Source of the DNA: Megalopta genalis | Taxonomy: Eukaryota > Arthropoda > Insecta > Hymenoptera > Halictidae | NCBI RefSeq assembly: GCF_051020955.1 | Contig: NC_135015.1 | Location: 9,869,616-9,933,615 of the forward strand | DNA length: 64,000 nucleotides | Direction: 5' to 3' | Part shown: positions 50,589 to 60,092 of the stretch, piece after piece | Numbering within the stretch: the first letter of the stretch is position 1 | Layout of the letters: each line of letters opens with the position of its first letter | Notes under the pieces: generated by a model | Told to the model about the DNA's origin: nothing | Database searches by the model: none | Seen by the model: only the letters and a program-made list of their open reading frames with translations | Translations under genes and position numbers: made by a program

Positions 50589-51050
50589 GTGGAACCTGTG
50601 CGATTCTATTCACGATTATCAAAATGTCGGAAATCAACATCTGCAGTAATCGAAATGTTAAAATCATTTTTAAAAGAAAATGTCATGTTTCTTCAGCTTC
50701 AGAAATGATTGAATGAACAAGTATACATATGGGTACGATATCGAGAACACGAAGACATAGGACAGCCCCGATGGTATTACCTTTCAGATGAATGACTGCA
50801 ATATGACCCGTGCGTCTTTCGTGAATACGAAAGAATGAAAACGTGAGTTACGATGACTAACGTATAGTTAGTAGTAGTAGTTAGTAGGCATTTATAGTCT
50901 GTAGAGAAGTTATTGTCAAATATAATTAGCATAGAAGACGATAAAATGCGATTTCCTCATTTAGAATTACAAACAATTACATTACAATCCCAGTATTTCA
51001 ATATAACAGTTTTATTCGCTTGTTCTACAAATGGCTACTAAAATCCAAAA
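50589..51050. other. Spacer between gene J and the 49.95 kb relic
   Basis: Resembles the H/I spacer (AAAATGTC..AAATCAACATCTGCAGT and following). It contains a short TAGTTAGTAG repeat near 50,865. No gene is recognised. Confidence 0.5.
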
Positions 51051-53537
51051 TTATGCAATAGATGTACGTAAAAAACTTAGATAGGCCAGAGATGATTTGA
51101 TAACCTGTAAATATAAAGATATGTAGGATCAAAAGAGACAATTTTATTTTACTACGATTCTCACATTATCGCGATTGCTATGTGATTCGATTATTTATGA
51201 AATCTTACTTACGCTTCCGAAAGTCGACAGGTTTAAATCAACTATCTGACCGGCAGAGATTTTCGACGGATACTTTGATATGCCAATGATCAATATTAAA
51301 CTGCGCATCGTTTCGACAGGGAGATTGTACCAATCAATTGTAAAACATAACAATCCGACATTACCAGTCTACAAAGTATGTACACAAAATAAACATCATC
51401 AGTTTACTGAGTATTTCACCATATTATGCCGTATCAGTAGATTCGGTAAAAGGATAAAGATTAATATACAGTTTGTGAAGAATTGTACATACCTTCTCTA
51501 CAAGAAGCTCTCCGATGTAGCACAGTATGAACATATTGAACATAAATGAGAAAAGTAGCACAATATATGCAATGAGACCGACCGTGTTGTTGTCCTTCCA
51601 ATCCTGTCATAAACATAATCATTAATTTAAAAACCGAAAACGAAAATTCGAATGAAACATACTATAAAGGGTGTTACGCCTAACTGAGAACAGTGAAATA
51701 TCTCGGAATAGATCGAAGCTACGAAAATAACGTTTATACAAAAAGTGTTCAGTATAAAGAGATGTTTTAGGTAGTATCAATAATTTTTTTATCGACATAA
51801 TGGTGAATGATATTTCAAGATCAAGTTGACTTTTTTAAATGGGAACATACATCTTTTTAGATTACGATAGCTGGTTTCAATGCGAATACAATATTGTATT
51901 ATTTCTTTCAAATAATCATAAATTACAAGCAATCAAATCTGCAACAGCGAGAGGCGCTGTTGTTATCATTGTAACAATGATTTGACATTCAGATATTTCT
52001 TTAAAAAACTCAAATTTAAATTTCCATAAAACCTTCGTTAAGGTGCTGTTAGGCAGGGTGTTCTTAAAGCTTATCATCGCAGCATTCGAAATCGTTCGAG
52101 GCATAAGCAAAGGAACACATTGAGATAGAGAACGTAAAAATCAGCGCACCGTTAAAGTATAATATTCAAGCATACATATTATAAAAGTGGAAGCAATGAA
52201 TTCCAAAAAGCATATTTCTTGCAGAAGTGTCTCTATCATTGATGAAAATCTGGAAAGAGAATTACAATATACTTTCGTCATTGATGAAACTAGTGATTCA
52301 TGAAAAATTAAGCTTACCTTAGCGTCCGTACATGGTGTTCGATGATCTTTGCCAATCGTGGATTCGAGTCAGTTTTCTTTCTGTGGTCAGCTAAGTTTTG
52401 CAACTTCAGGATCATGATGTCGATTTGACCGCAGATATGCGTGGCGAACAACGCGGCCAATCCACATACACTGATCGACACGGAATTCATAATGTATCCG
52501 CACATAAAGTGCAGTGTATACAATAAATCATAATAAGGTCTCTTCTGTGGGTCGAAAAAACCGCTGTATGCGGGATAACTCAGTGGCTTGATCGTCCGAT
52601 TGCGTTCGTCGATGTGCGTTCCGCTCGCGAACTGCACGATCGTACGGTACATTAAGCCGCCTGAATACATCAGCACCACGCATAGTAACGTTAGATTTCG
52701 ACCCACGTTACCGTACTTCAGCATCAATTCGCGGTCTTCCTTCCGCTCCACCTGTCACAACATTTCTCAATGTTCCTCTTTTTACTCGAAATATTCTTAC
52801 ACTAATCATTTCGCTCCGTCCATCTGTTCGATGTAAAATGAAACTCTTCCAATGGCATCGAACCGTTAATCACTTCGAATCGTGTGTAGTGTTTAAATTG
52901 TAAAGACACGTTGGGTGTATTCGTAAGATTAAAATTATTTCGAATCTTACTTTGCACTTATCTCACGGCTGTTTAATGCAACGATTAAGCAAAACGCGTC
53001 CCGGCAGTTACTCAGATAAGGTAAAATACAGTACAAAAAGATAATTCTTATTACTTTAAATTAGTTACTACAAATATTCAGCACTCGAGTGTCACAAATC
53101 TTTTTCTCTGATCTGTTTCGTTATACACTTTAATTGTCGAGCCAAGGTAATAATGTATCACTGACCTCTTTCCAATCGTCTTGCACCATCTGCATGCAGT
53201 GCTTGAGGGTGGGCTTGCACGCGATGAGCGAACAATATTTCAACAAAGACACCCAACCGTAGCTTAACGGACCAATACGTCTCAATATGACCATTATATT
53301 TTTTTCCTCCAACGTTATGTACATTGTGAACGGTACCATCGAACAAGTCAGAATCATAATGGAGAGCACGACCGAAACTTTTTCAAAAAATTGGTTGCTG
53401 CCTTTCGTGAAGAGCGGCCAAATACCGATCGATTTCAAGATCCATCTGCTTGGCTTAAAAATGTAGGCAACGTCTTCTTCGTAGTATGGATTTCGCGGTT
53501 TGGCGATAGCCGGATCTGGAACTTCACGAGGTTTCAT
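51051..53537 (-). CDS. Odorant receptor J (7tm_6 family), complete
   Basis: Complete six-exon OR of 408 residues. Exons: 53537-53166, 52751-52318, 52249-52150, 51603-51493, 51368-51213, 51104-51051, GT-AG, phases 0, 2, 0, 0, 0. The N-terminus is MKPREVPDPAIAKPRNPYYE, then KPSRWILKSIGIWP. TM3 has MYSGGLMYRTIVQFASG, where the other subcluster 2 genes have YHTI. The sequon is NRT, TM5 follows FSSMIETLLQEICFLEF, TM6 ends CYIGELLVEK, and TM7 has DLNLSTFGS, then VIKSSLAYLSFLRTSIA and stop. Intron 3 holds a GGGTGTTACGCC sequence at about 51,668 that resembles the end of a small TIR element. The upstream in-frame codon two residues earlier is GTG, so the ATG at 53,537 is the first usable start. Confidence 0.92.
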
Positions 53538-53630
53538 GCTCACGCAAAGAAATCTCTAAAGCGACTGATTGCCAACAGGGTCTATGCGGCATTGATTATA
53601 CATGGGCACTGTGCTTGCGCTAATGCCAGC

Positions 53631-53640
53631 GTGCATGCAC
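53631..53640. promoter_or_regulatory. Conserved GTGCATGCAC motif upstream of gene J
   Basis: A perfectly palindromic variant of GTGCGTGCAC, 94 bp before the ATG. Confidence 0.35.
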
Positions 53641-53799
53641 ATTTTTTACTGCGGTTTTCGATTCATTGATCATCCGTTGAAAAAAAAATCATAATTGCGC
53701 AAAAAATACCGTCGATTCGACGGAATCGTACCTTGATATTATCCGTCATTTTAGAACTACTATGTCCGGTTACTTTACAGCGAGGGTGCGTTTTATCCT

Positions 53800-53890
53800 C
53801 GCTGAGATACGATAATATCACGGTCTATAGTTTCACTCCGAGTAATAGCTGGGTGCAAAGAATGGTAACGTGCTCTAAACAATATAAAAT
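53800..53890 (-). promoter_or_regulatory. Promoter-like conserved block of gene J
   Basis: Minus strand reads TATATTGTTTAGAGCACG, TTACCATTCTTTGCACCC and AGCTATTACTCGGAGTG, matching the block of gene I. Confidence 0.35.
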
Positions 53891-54341
53891 TTTCTTTGTA
53901 TTGCGTTAAATTTCACACCACAACTAACTTTTACTATAAATGTACAAATTCCGCAATTCGGTTCTTTTCCTAGTGTTACACTGGAACTATGACGTTACAA
54001 GTAACGATTTCAATTACTACAGATTTTGAAGTTTATGTATTCATTCTTTAGTGATATATCTATGTGTACATTAACGTCTGGAATGATTAAACTGTTCGAT
54101 TTACTTTAAATGGAAGATTTTATGGTAAGTCATGTTTTGATGTCATTTTAGGGATGATCAAATTCTCGCGTCACGTCCGAGCGATTAAACGTTCATTGAC
54201 TGTGACAAAACCCTTCGAGAATAGGATTTTAGATAATTGATTGAAATGTAACATCTGTGCTTTTTCCGCGGACGGAAGGATAGAATTACAATGCAGTTCA
54301 TATAATGGAATTCATAGCATATAGCATCATAACACATAACC

Positions 54342-54399
54342 TCGACATAGCCTTGACATAACCTTGTCAAGGTGATGTCAAGGTTATGTCAAGGTTATT
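54342..54399. repeat. Near-perfect palindrome with tandem ATGTCAAGGTT units
   Basis: CCTTGACATAACCTTG is followed at once by its near complement, and ATGTCAAGGTT occurs in direct tandem on the right side. It could form a hairpin with an arm of about 28 bp. Confidence 0.75.
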
Positions 54400-54780
54400 G
54401 ATAATAATCTTCATACTTCTCTAACAAACATATCCCTTACGTCCTTTAACACGATGATTATTTATTAAATTAGCTTTGCGAATCATTCGTTGAACTGTGT
54501 CCGGACACAGAATTATTTAAATTAAAATATCATTTACGTACTTTGTTAATCTTCACTGTACACCTTGCTTAAAAATTTCATATGTTACACACAAGGAGTC
54601 ATGCACACTAGAAAATTAAAACAGCCGTCCCGCTTAAATTACTTACTATTTCGGGTCCGAAAAATTAGTAAATATTCTTCAGACGTTCTAAAGTAAAGGT
54701 GAACAGCGTTTTTCTTAAAAATATCACTGTTACGTAGTAAAAAAAAATCCGGAAAATTCTCGCTTCGTGATTTGTTCAAT

Positions 54781-54997
54781 ACTTCGAACGCGGCTCGAGT
54801 CTGTCCCGACCATCTGTCAAAGCCTCGTGCTGTGGGCTCTCGAACTTCGCGCCGTCACCTCTCATTGGTCAGTGTTTTCCGTTATTAACTCGTAAACAAA
54901 CCCACAGATTGCATTTTCGCAAAGGAAAAAGTTACTTCAAATGACCTCAGCTACCCCTCATTTTCGGCTGTTAAAATAATTGTGGAACACCCTGTAT
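54781..54997. mobile_element. Partial diverged relative of the intron 3 TIR element
   Basis: Shares GCAGATTGCATTTTCGC-like, AAGTTACTTCAAATGACCTC and terminal AACACCCTGTA sequence with the element at 46,948-47,247. The left inverted repeat could not be found, so the copy is truncated or eroded. Confidence 0.6.
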
Positions 54998-55270
54998 ACC
55001 TTCTTTACCAGGAGATCTCCAAATCTTAAAAACCGGGAACCAAAATATATTTGACTTAAATATACTATATTTATGTATAACTAAGTATTTACAGTATGTG
55101 CCCCAAAGCAGACGTAAACATGGGTTGTGGCTATTGGTATCAGACAGAATACAGAACACCACGTGGCGGGTAGTAGTGGTGTTGATGGAGCGTTGCTAGT
55201 TGGCTTGGGAAGGGGATTGCTTAGCAATACAACCAACGGAAGGGAGAACCAACACGCGAGCACTGTTCTC

Positions 55271-55408
55271 GCGAACGGAATTATCGCGAAAGGCAGAATA
55301 ACATTGCATAGTCCATTTGCAAGTTTTTCAAGAAGTTTGTCTATTAAGATTCCCGCGCGCGTTTCAAAACCAATCTGCTTCATTTAAAAATGTAAACGAA
55401 GTCTACAG
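55271..55408 (-). pseudogene. OR exon 1 fragment with in-frame stop
   Basis: The reading DFVYIFK, stop, SRLVLK, then LLEKLANGLCNVILPFAIIP matches exon 1 of I-L (VVYIFKPSRWILKS and KLAVGLWNLVLLFALIPF). A TGA replaces the Pro codon, about ten residues after LK are lost, and similarity ends abruptly after the Pro-Phe of TM1. The following GC-richer DNA is not receptor-like. The first 20 or so residues are also missing. Other exons of this copy were not found. Confidence 0.75.
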
Positions 55409-55487
55409 AATCATGTATTGATATTCTCCGCGTGTGTAGAGCTTCGATATTCGGTTAGTTTACACGAATGGTGCAATTGTGTCCTCC

Positions 55488-55570
55488 ATGAGATACGATC
55501 ACCGTCTAAATAGTTTCATTCAGAATAATGGATGGGTGCAAACAATGATGACGTACTTTAAATAACATCA
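55488..55570 (-). promoter_or_regulatory. Remnant promoter-like block of the 55.3 kb relic
   Basis: Minus strand reads ATTTAAAGTACG, TCATCATTGTTTGCACCC and ATTATTCTGAATGAAACT. It corresponds to the blocks of I and J and confirms that a whole gene once stood here. Confidence 0.4.
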
Positions 55571-56124
55571 CGTTGTCTTTGATTGTGTTAAGTTTCACCA
55601 ACTAACTTTTGTTCTAAATGTATAAAATCCGAAATTTGGTTGGACTTCTAATGACAAAGTCGTAATCAACCGTAACATTATAAGTGACGATTTCAATTAC
55701 TATAGTATTTGGAGTATAAGTATCTCTTCTTTCGTAGATTCAATATGAAAATTAACACCTGATGTCATTAAACGGTTTGATTCACTTTAAAAGGTATATT
55801 TCATAGTATGTTCTTTTGTGATTTTAGAAACCATTGGATAATGACGTGCAGCCAAGTCCATCGATTACTGGATTTCAAATGATAGATTTAAATGTAATAT
55901 GGTTGTACTGTCCATGGCCAGACGAATAAAATGATAATGTGAGTGTAATTTTTCTAAACTTTGACTATAGTCATCGTCAAACTCACTTAATAAAGAAATA
56001 GATATTCATATAATATAGAAATAGATAGATCTATATTAGGATTACAAAAAATTACATTGTACACCCTGCGTTTCAATGCAATATTTTATTCACTTGTGCA
56101 ACATATAGCTAACAAAATGCCAGA
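55571..56124. other. Spacer between gene K and the 55.3 kb relic
   Basis: AT-rich intergenic DNA similar to other spacers of subcluster 2. No gene is recognised. Confidence 0.5.
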
Positions 56125-58680
56125 TTACTCCACAGTTGATCGTAGAAAACTTAAGTAGGCAAGTGTTGATTTAAGAATCTGCAAGGACAGATTCACGTGT
56201 TCAACACAGAATGAAATCTGCATGACATCTTACTTACCTTTCCAAAAGTCGTCATGTTTAAATCAGCTATTGGACCGGCAGTGATTTTCGCGGGAAAATT
56301 TGATATACAGATCATCAAAATTATGCTCCGTATTGTATCGACAGGAAAATGATACCAATCGATCATGAAACATAACGCTCCAACATTGCCAGTCTGCAAC
56401 GTACAAAAACTAAGTATTAGTTTACTAAGTATGTAACACACTATACCATCACTGGAAATATAGTAGTAAGGTTAAAATTACTACATAGTTTGTGATAAAT
56501 AGAGTATGCATAGAATTATTCATACCTTCTCTACCAAAAGGTCTCCAATGTAGCAGAGTATAAATATATTGAACATTAAAGATAATAGTATCATAAAGTA
56601 CGTAACAAGACGGACTGTGTCGTTAACCTTCCAATTCTAATGTAGACATTGTCGTACATAAAAAAAACAGAGACGAAAATATGACAAATGTAGTGTACTA
56701 TATCTATGTATGAATATATAGGGTATACCTCGAAGGACAACCGGAAACACTTCTTGTGATAGTAATTTCAACAATAATCCAGATAAAAAATCCATATTTA
56801 CTTTTTCACAAAATAATATTTTGAACAAATTTTTAAATGTAGGAGAAAATGAGTCGACCGATCAGATAGATCAATACCGAACCTGGACCTTTCGCCAAGC
56901 GATTGCTTTAACCAATTAGGCTCTCCCCGGCCGACCGACGACTGATTCTTTCATGATCCTTATTCAGATCTGATCTTGACTTCAAAGTAACACCCTACAC
57001 AAAGTTTATCTTTTCGCTCGCGACTGTCGTTCGAGGTATAAAAAATTCAGCCCCAGGAGTTAAAGGACGTGATATTCGGCGCACCGTTATTGTATAGTAT
57101 TCGACCATACATATCAGAAAAGTGGAACCGAGGAATTCCAAGAAACATGATTGTTGCAGAGTTGTCTCTACCGTTGCCGAAAATCTGTAAAAAGGGTTAC
57201 AATATACTTCCATCAGTGATGAGACTCGCAATTTGTGATTGAAGGATCGTACTTTAGAGTTCGTATATGGTGTTTGACTATCTTTACCAATCGTGGACGC
57301 AGATTCGTAATCTTTTTTTCGTTGGCTAAATTTTGCAGTCTTAGTATAATGATGTCAATTTGGCCACAAACGTGCGTGGAGAATACCGCGACTAACGCGC
57401 AAGCACAAATTGTCACGGAATAAACCACGTAACCACATAAGGACTGCACAGCGTACATTATTTCATAAAAAGGGCTCTCTTGTGGGTCAAAAAATCCGAT
57501 GTACGTGGGATAAACCAGCGGTTTGATCGTGCGATTTTGTGCGTCGATGAAGGTACCAACCGCGTACTGCACAATCGTGTGATAAATGAAACCGCATGAA
57601 TACATCAACACCAGGCATATTATTGTAAGATTTCGACCCACATTACCGTATTTTAGCATCAAGTCACGGTCTTCTGTTCGTTTCACCTGTTACAATATTT
57701 CTCAGTATTTTTAAAGGATACTTTCATTAATATTATACATTAAGTGCAGCAGATCAACCCCACAAAATCTAAGTAATTTGATTTATCAAACTAAAACTGG
57801 AAAGTTAACATTTATCGTAATAGATGGTATTGTACCTGTTTTGCATCCGAAACAACCAAGTAACATTTAGTTCGTTCAATATATTGCAATAAAAATGAAT
57901 TTTTAAACCTGCATAAAAATTAATGTGATCGATATGTGATTGACATGACACTCACCGTGTAAACCACTTTGCTGAAGGATTCTTTGGTGTGAAATGAAAA
58001 TGTTTCGATGTAATTTAACCGTTAATTAAATCACAATATAATAAAGGTTCAGAATTTGTCAGACATTAGAAACCATTAGTTAAAATCGAGTCTAAATCGA
58101 CTCTTGTAAATTAATGTACTTGTGTATTCGTAACATACTTACGGGCACATACGTACTTAAAATTTCAGTAGCAAAGATAGATACCCATTTGTTTAAGTTT
58201 GTTATTATAAATGTTCACTATTTAATTTAATACCATATTCGTTCCGATCTGCTTTATTATATTTTTTAATTGTCATGCCGTTATAAGGAAATAAGGAATA
58301 AAATCACTGACCTTTTTCCAGTCATCTTGGATACTCTCAATGCAGTATTTGAGGGTGGGCCTGCACGCGATGAGCGACCAGTACTTGAACACAGATATCC
58401 AACAGAAAGTTTCTAAAGCTATTAGGCTGAGTACAATCATCAAGTCCTTTTCCAGTGCAAGATACAACGTGAACGGTATTAACGCAAACAGTAGAACTAG
58501 ATTCCAGAGTCCGACTGCAAGTTTCTGTAGAAGTTTGTTGGTGTCCTCTAGAAAGTCTGGCCAAATGCCAATTGATTTTAGGATCCATTTGCATGGCTTG
58601 AAAACGTAGACGACGTCTTGTTCGTAATACGGGTTTCGTGGTATGCCGACCCTCTGATCTTGAACAGCGAGAGGTTTCAT
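56125..58680 (-). CDS. Odorant receptor K (7tm_6 family), complete
   Basis: Complete six-exon OR of 407 residues. Exons: 58680-58312, 57686-57253, 57184-57085, 56636-56526, 56393-56238, 56178-56125, GT-AG, phases 0, 2, 0, 0, 0. The N-terminus is MKPLAVQDQRVGIPRNPYYE, then KPCKWILKSIGIWP. TM3 reads MYSCGFIYHTIVQYAVG, where the second Gly-Gly position is Cys-Gly. The sequon is NRT, TM5 is QQSCFLEFLGSTFLICMVEY, TM6 ends CYIGDLLVEK, and TM7 has DLNMTTFGK, then ILKSTLAYLSFLRSTVE and stop. Exon 2 ends with AA before the donor, giving Lys at the splice-spanning codon instead of the usual Arg. Intron 3 holds a tRNA-like SINE. One codon is missing after LALE compared with L. K and L form a recent tandem pair. 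Confidence 0.92.
56845..56938 (-). mobile_element. tRNA-like SINE head in intron 3 of gene K
   Basis: On the minus strand GGCCGGGGAGAGCC is followed by a box A-like GAGCCTAATTGGTTAAAGC (56,923-56,905), then AATCGCTTGGCGAAAGGTCC, then a box B-like GGTTCGGTATTGATC (56,883-56,869). This is the layout of an RNA polymerase III promoter of tRNA origin. It does not fold into an intact tRNA and box B is degenerate, so a SINE is likelier than a tRNA gene. The element's 3' limit is unclear. Confidence 0.55.
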
Positions 58681-58767
58681 GCTCGCCTGTAGATAGCTCG
58701 AAAGCGACTGACCAACTGTCCATAGAGGGAGACTAGTTGCATTGATTAATACCTATGGATACTGAGA

Positions 58768-58777
58768 CTGCGTGCAC
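58768..58777. promoter_or_regulatory. Conserved CTGCGTGCAC motif upstream of gene K
   Basis: Variant of GTGCGTGCAC, 88 bp before the ATG. Confidence 0.35.
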
Positions 58778-58917
58778 CCCTTTCATTATGATTTCAGTTT
58801 GATCGACCGCTTGTTAAAAAAACAACAAAAACTCACGGAAATGTGGGGTTGAATTTTCTGCCAATGTAGAGCCATTAAACGCGGTTGCTTTACACATAGT
58901 GTGCAATTGCATGCTTA

Positions 58918-59016
58918 GTGAGATACGACAGTCTCACTGACTTTCATATCGTTTTATGCAGAGTAATACCTGTGTACCAACGATAATAAAAAGTGATCTG
59001 AAGCATATATAGTTCC
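58918..59016 (-). promoter_or_regulatory. Promoter-like conserved block of gene K
   Basis: Minus strand reads TATATATGCTTCAGATCAC, TTATCGTTGGTACACAG and CTGCATAAAACGATATG, as upstream of E, H and L. Confidence 0.4.
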
Positions 59017-59174
59017 ACGTTACGAGATATTGCTTTTCAACACAAGAAACTTTACTGGTAAGAATGGAAAAGATTTTATTATTTTGTAAAAAAATGCATT
59101 TGTTCGTAAACTTAAAACAGTAAAAATCATATAAAACGTTCAAAATCAGAGTTTCTTTAACTTACCAGGCTTAC

Positions 59175-59569
59175 TTTAGCGTTCGTACATGGTGTTCGAT
59201 GATTTTTGCTAATCGTGGATTCGAGTCAGGTTTTTTTTGTGATTAGCTAAATTTTACATTCTTGGTATCATGATGTCGATTTGGCCGCAGACGTGCGAAG
59301 CAAAGAACGCAGCCAATACATATACACTGATCATCACAGAATTTATAATGTATCCAGAAATAACGTGCATAACAAACACCAAATCGTAATAGGGCCTTTT
59401 CTGTGAGTTGAAAAGGGCCCACGTCGATGTGTGTACCGATCGCGTACTGCTCGTCCGTGTGGTTCATAATACCGCCTGGGTATATGAACGTCACACACAG
59501 TATCGTTAGATTTCGCCCGACATTATTACCATATTTCAGCATCAATTCGCGGTATTCGTTTAGCTCCAC
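59175..59569 (-). pseudogene. OR exon 2 pseudogene
   Basis: A single isolated exon 2 of I/J type, 395 bp instead of 434. It starts VELNEYRELMLKYGN, has a duplicated Asn codon, reads GRNLTILCVTFIYPGGIMNH, then loses part of extracellular loop 2 and shifts frame. The rest (KRPYYDLV-like, INSV, CGQIDIMI) lies in another frame. The acceptor has become CAAG. Intron 1-like sequence follows upstream (59,580-59,740), but exons 1 and 3-6 are absent. Confidence 0.8.
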
Positions 59570-60092
59570 TTGACACAATATTTCCTAGTGTCCCCGTTCA
59601 CTCGAAGGATTCGTTCACTAACCATTTCGCTCCGGGGTTTTGTTTCAACGTAAAATAAAAATCTTCTGTTAACGTCTAACCATTAATTAAATCATAACAT
59701 GATAAAGGATTGCACAGGGTATAGCCGGATAAGATGGTCAAATGTACTAATAACCAAATGGATTTTTGTTAAACATTTGATAGGTCACTGAAAGAAGACC
59801 ATTTCGACCAATTTTGTAGGTTGCAATCACATTAACAGATTATGAAATGTTTCTCCTGTTCTTTTTAAAGGGAAAAATTATGGGTGTTCTTTCTATGGCC
59901 GGACGAATAAATTGATAATGTGAATGTAATTGTTTTAATCTTTGGCTATAACCACCGTCAAACACACTTAGTAAAGGAGTAGATACATGTAATATTCTTA
60001 ATTAGGATTACAAACAATTATATTTATACATCCTGCGTATTAATACAATTGTTTTATTCTTTTGTGCAACATATAGCTAGCAAAATTCCGGA
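59570..60092. other. Spacer between gene L and the exon 2 relic
   Basis: The first part resembles intron 1 of gene I and belonged to the relic. The remainder resembles the spacer downstream of K. No gene is recognised. Confidence 0.5.

Larger units (their letters stand above)
53891..55270. other. Long spacer upstream of gene J
   Basis: About 1.4 kb of intergenic DNA. It includes a GTCAAGG hairpin at 54,342-54,399, part of a small TIR element at 54,781-54,997, and a GC-richer stretch at 55,150-55,270 unrelated to receptors. No gene is recognised. Confidence 0.5.

Noticed and set aside
56845..56938. Functional tRNA gene
   Set aside because: Box B departs from the GGTTCGA consensus and no complete cloverleaf with an acceptor stem could be traced.
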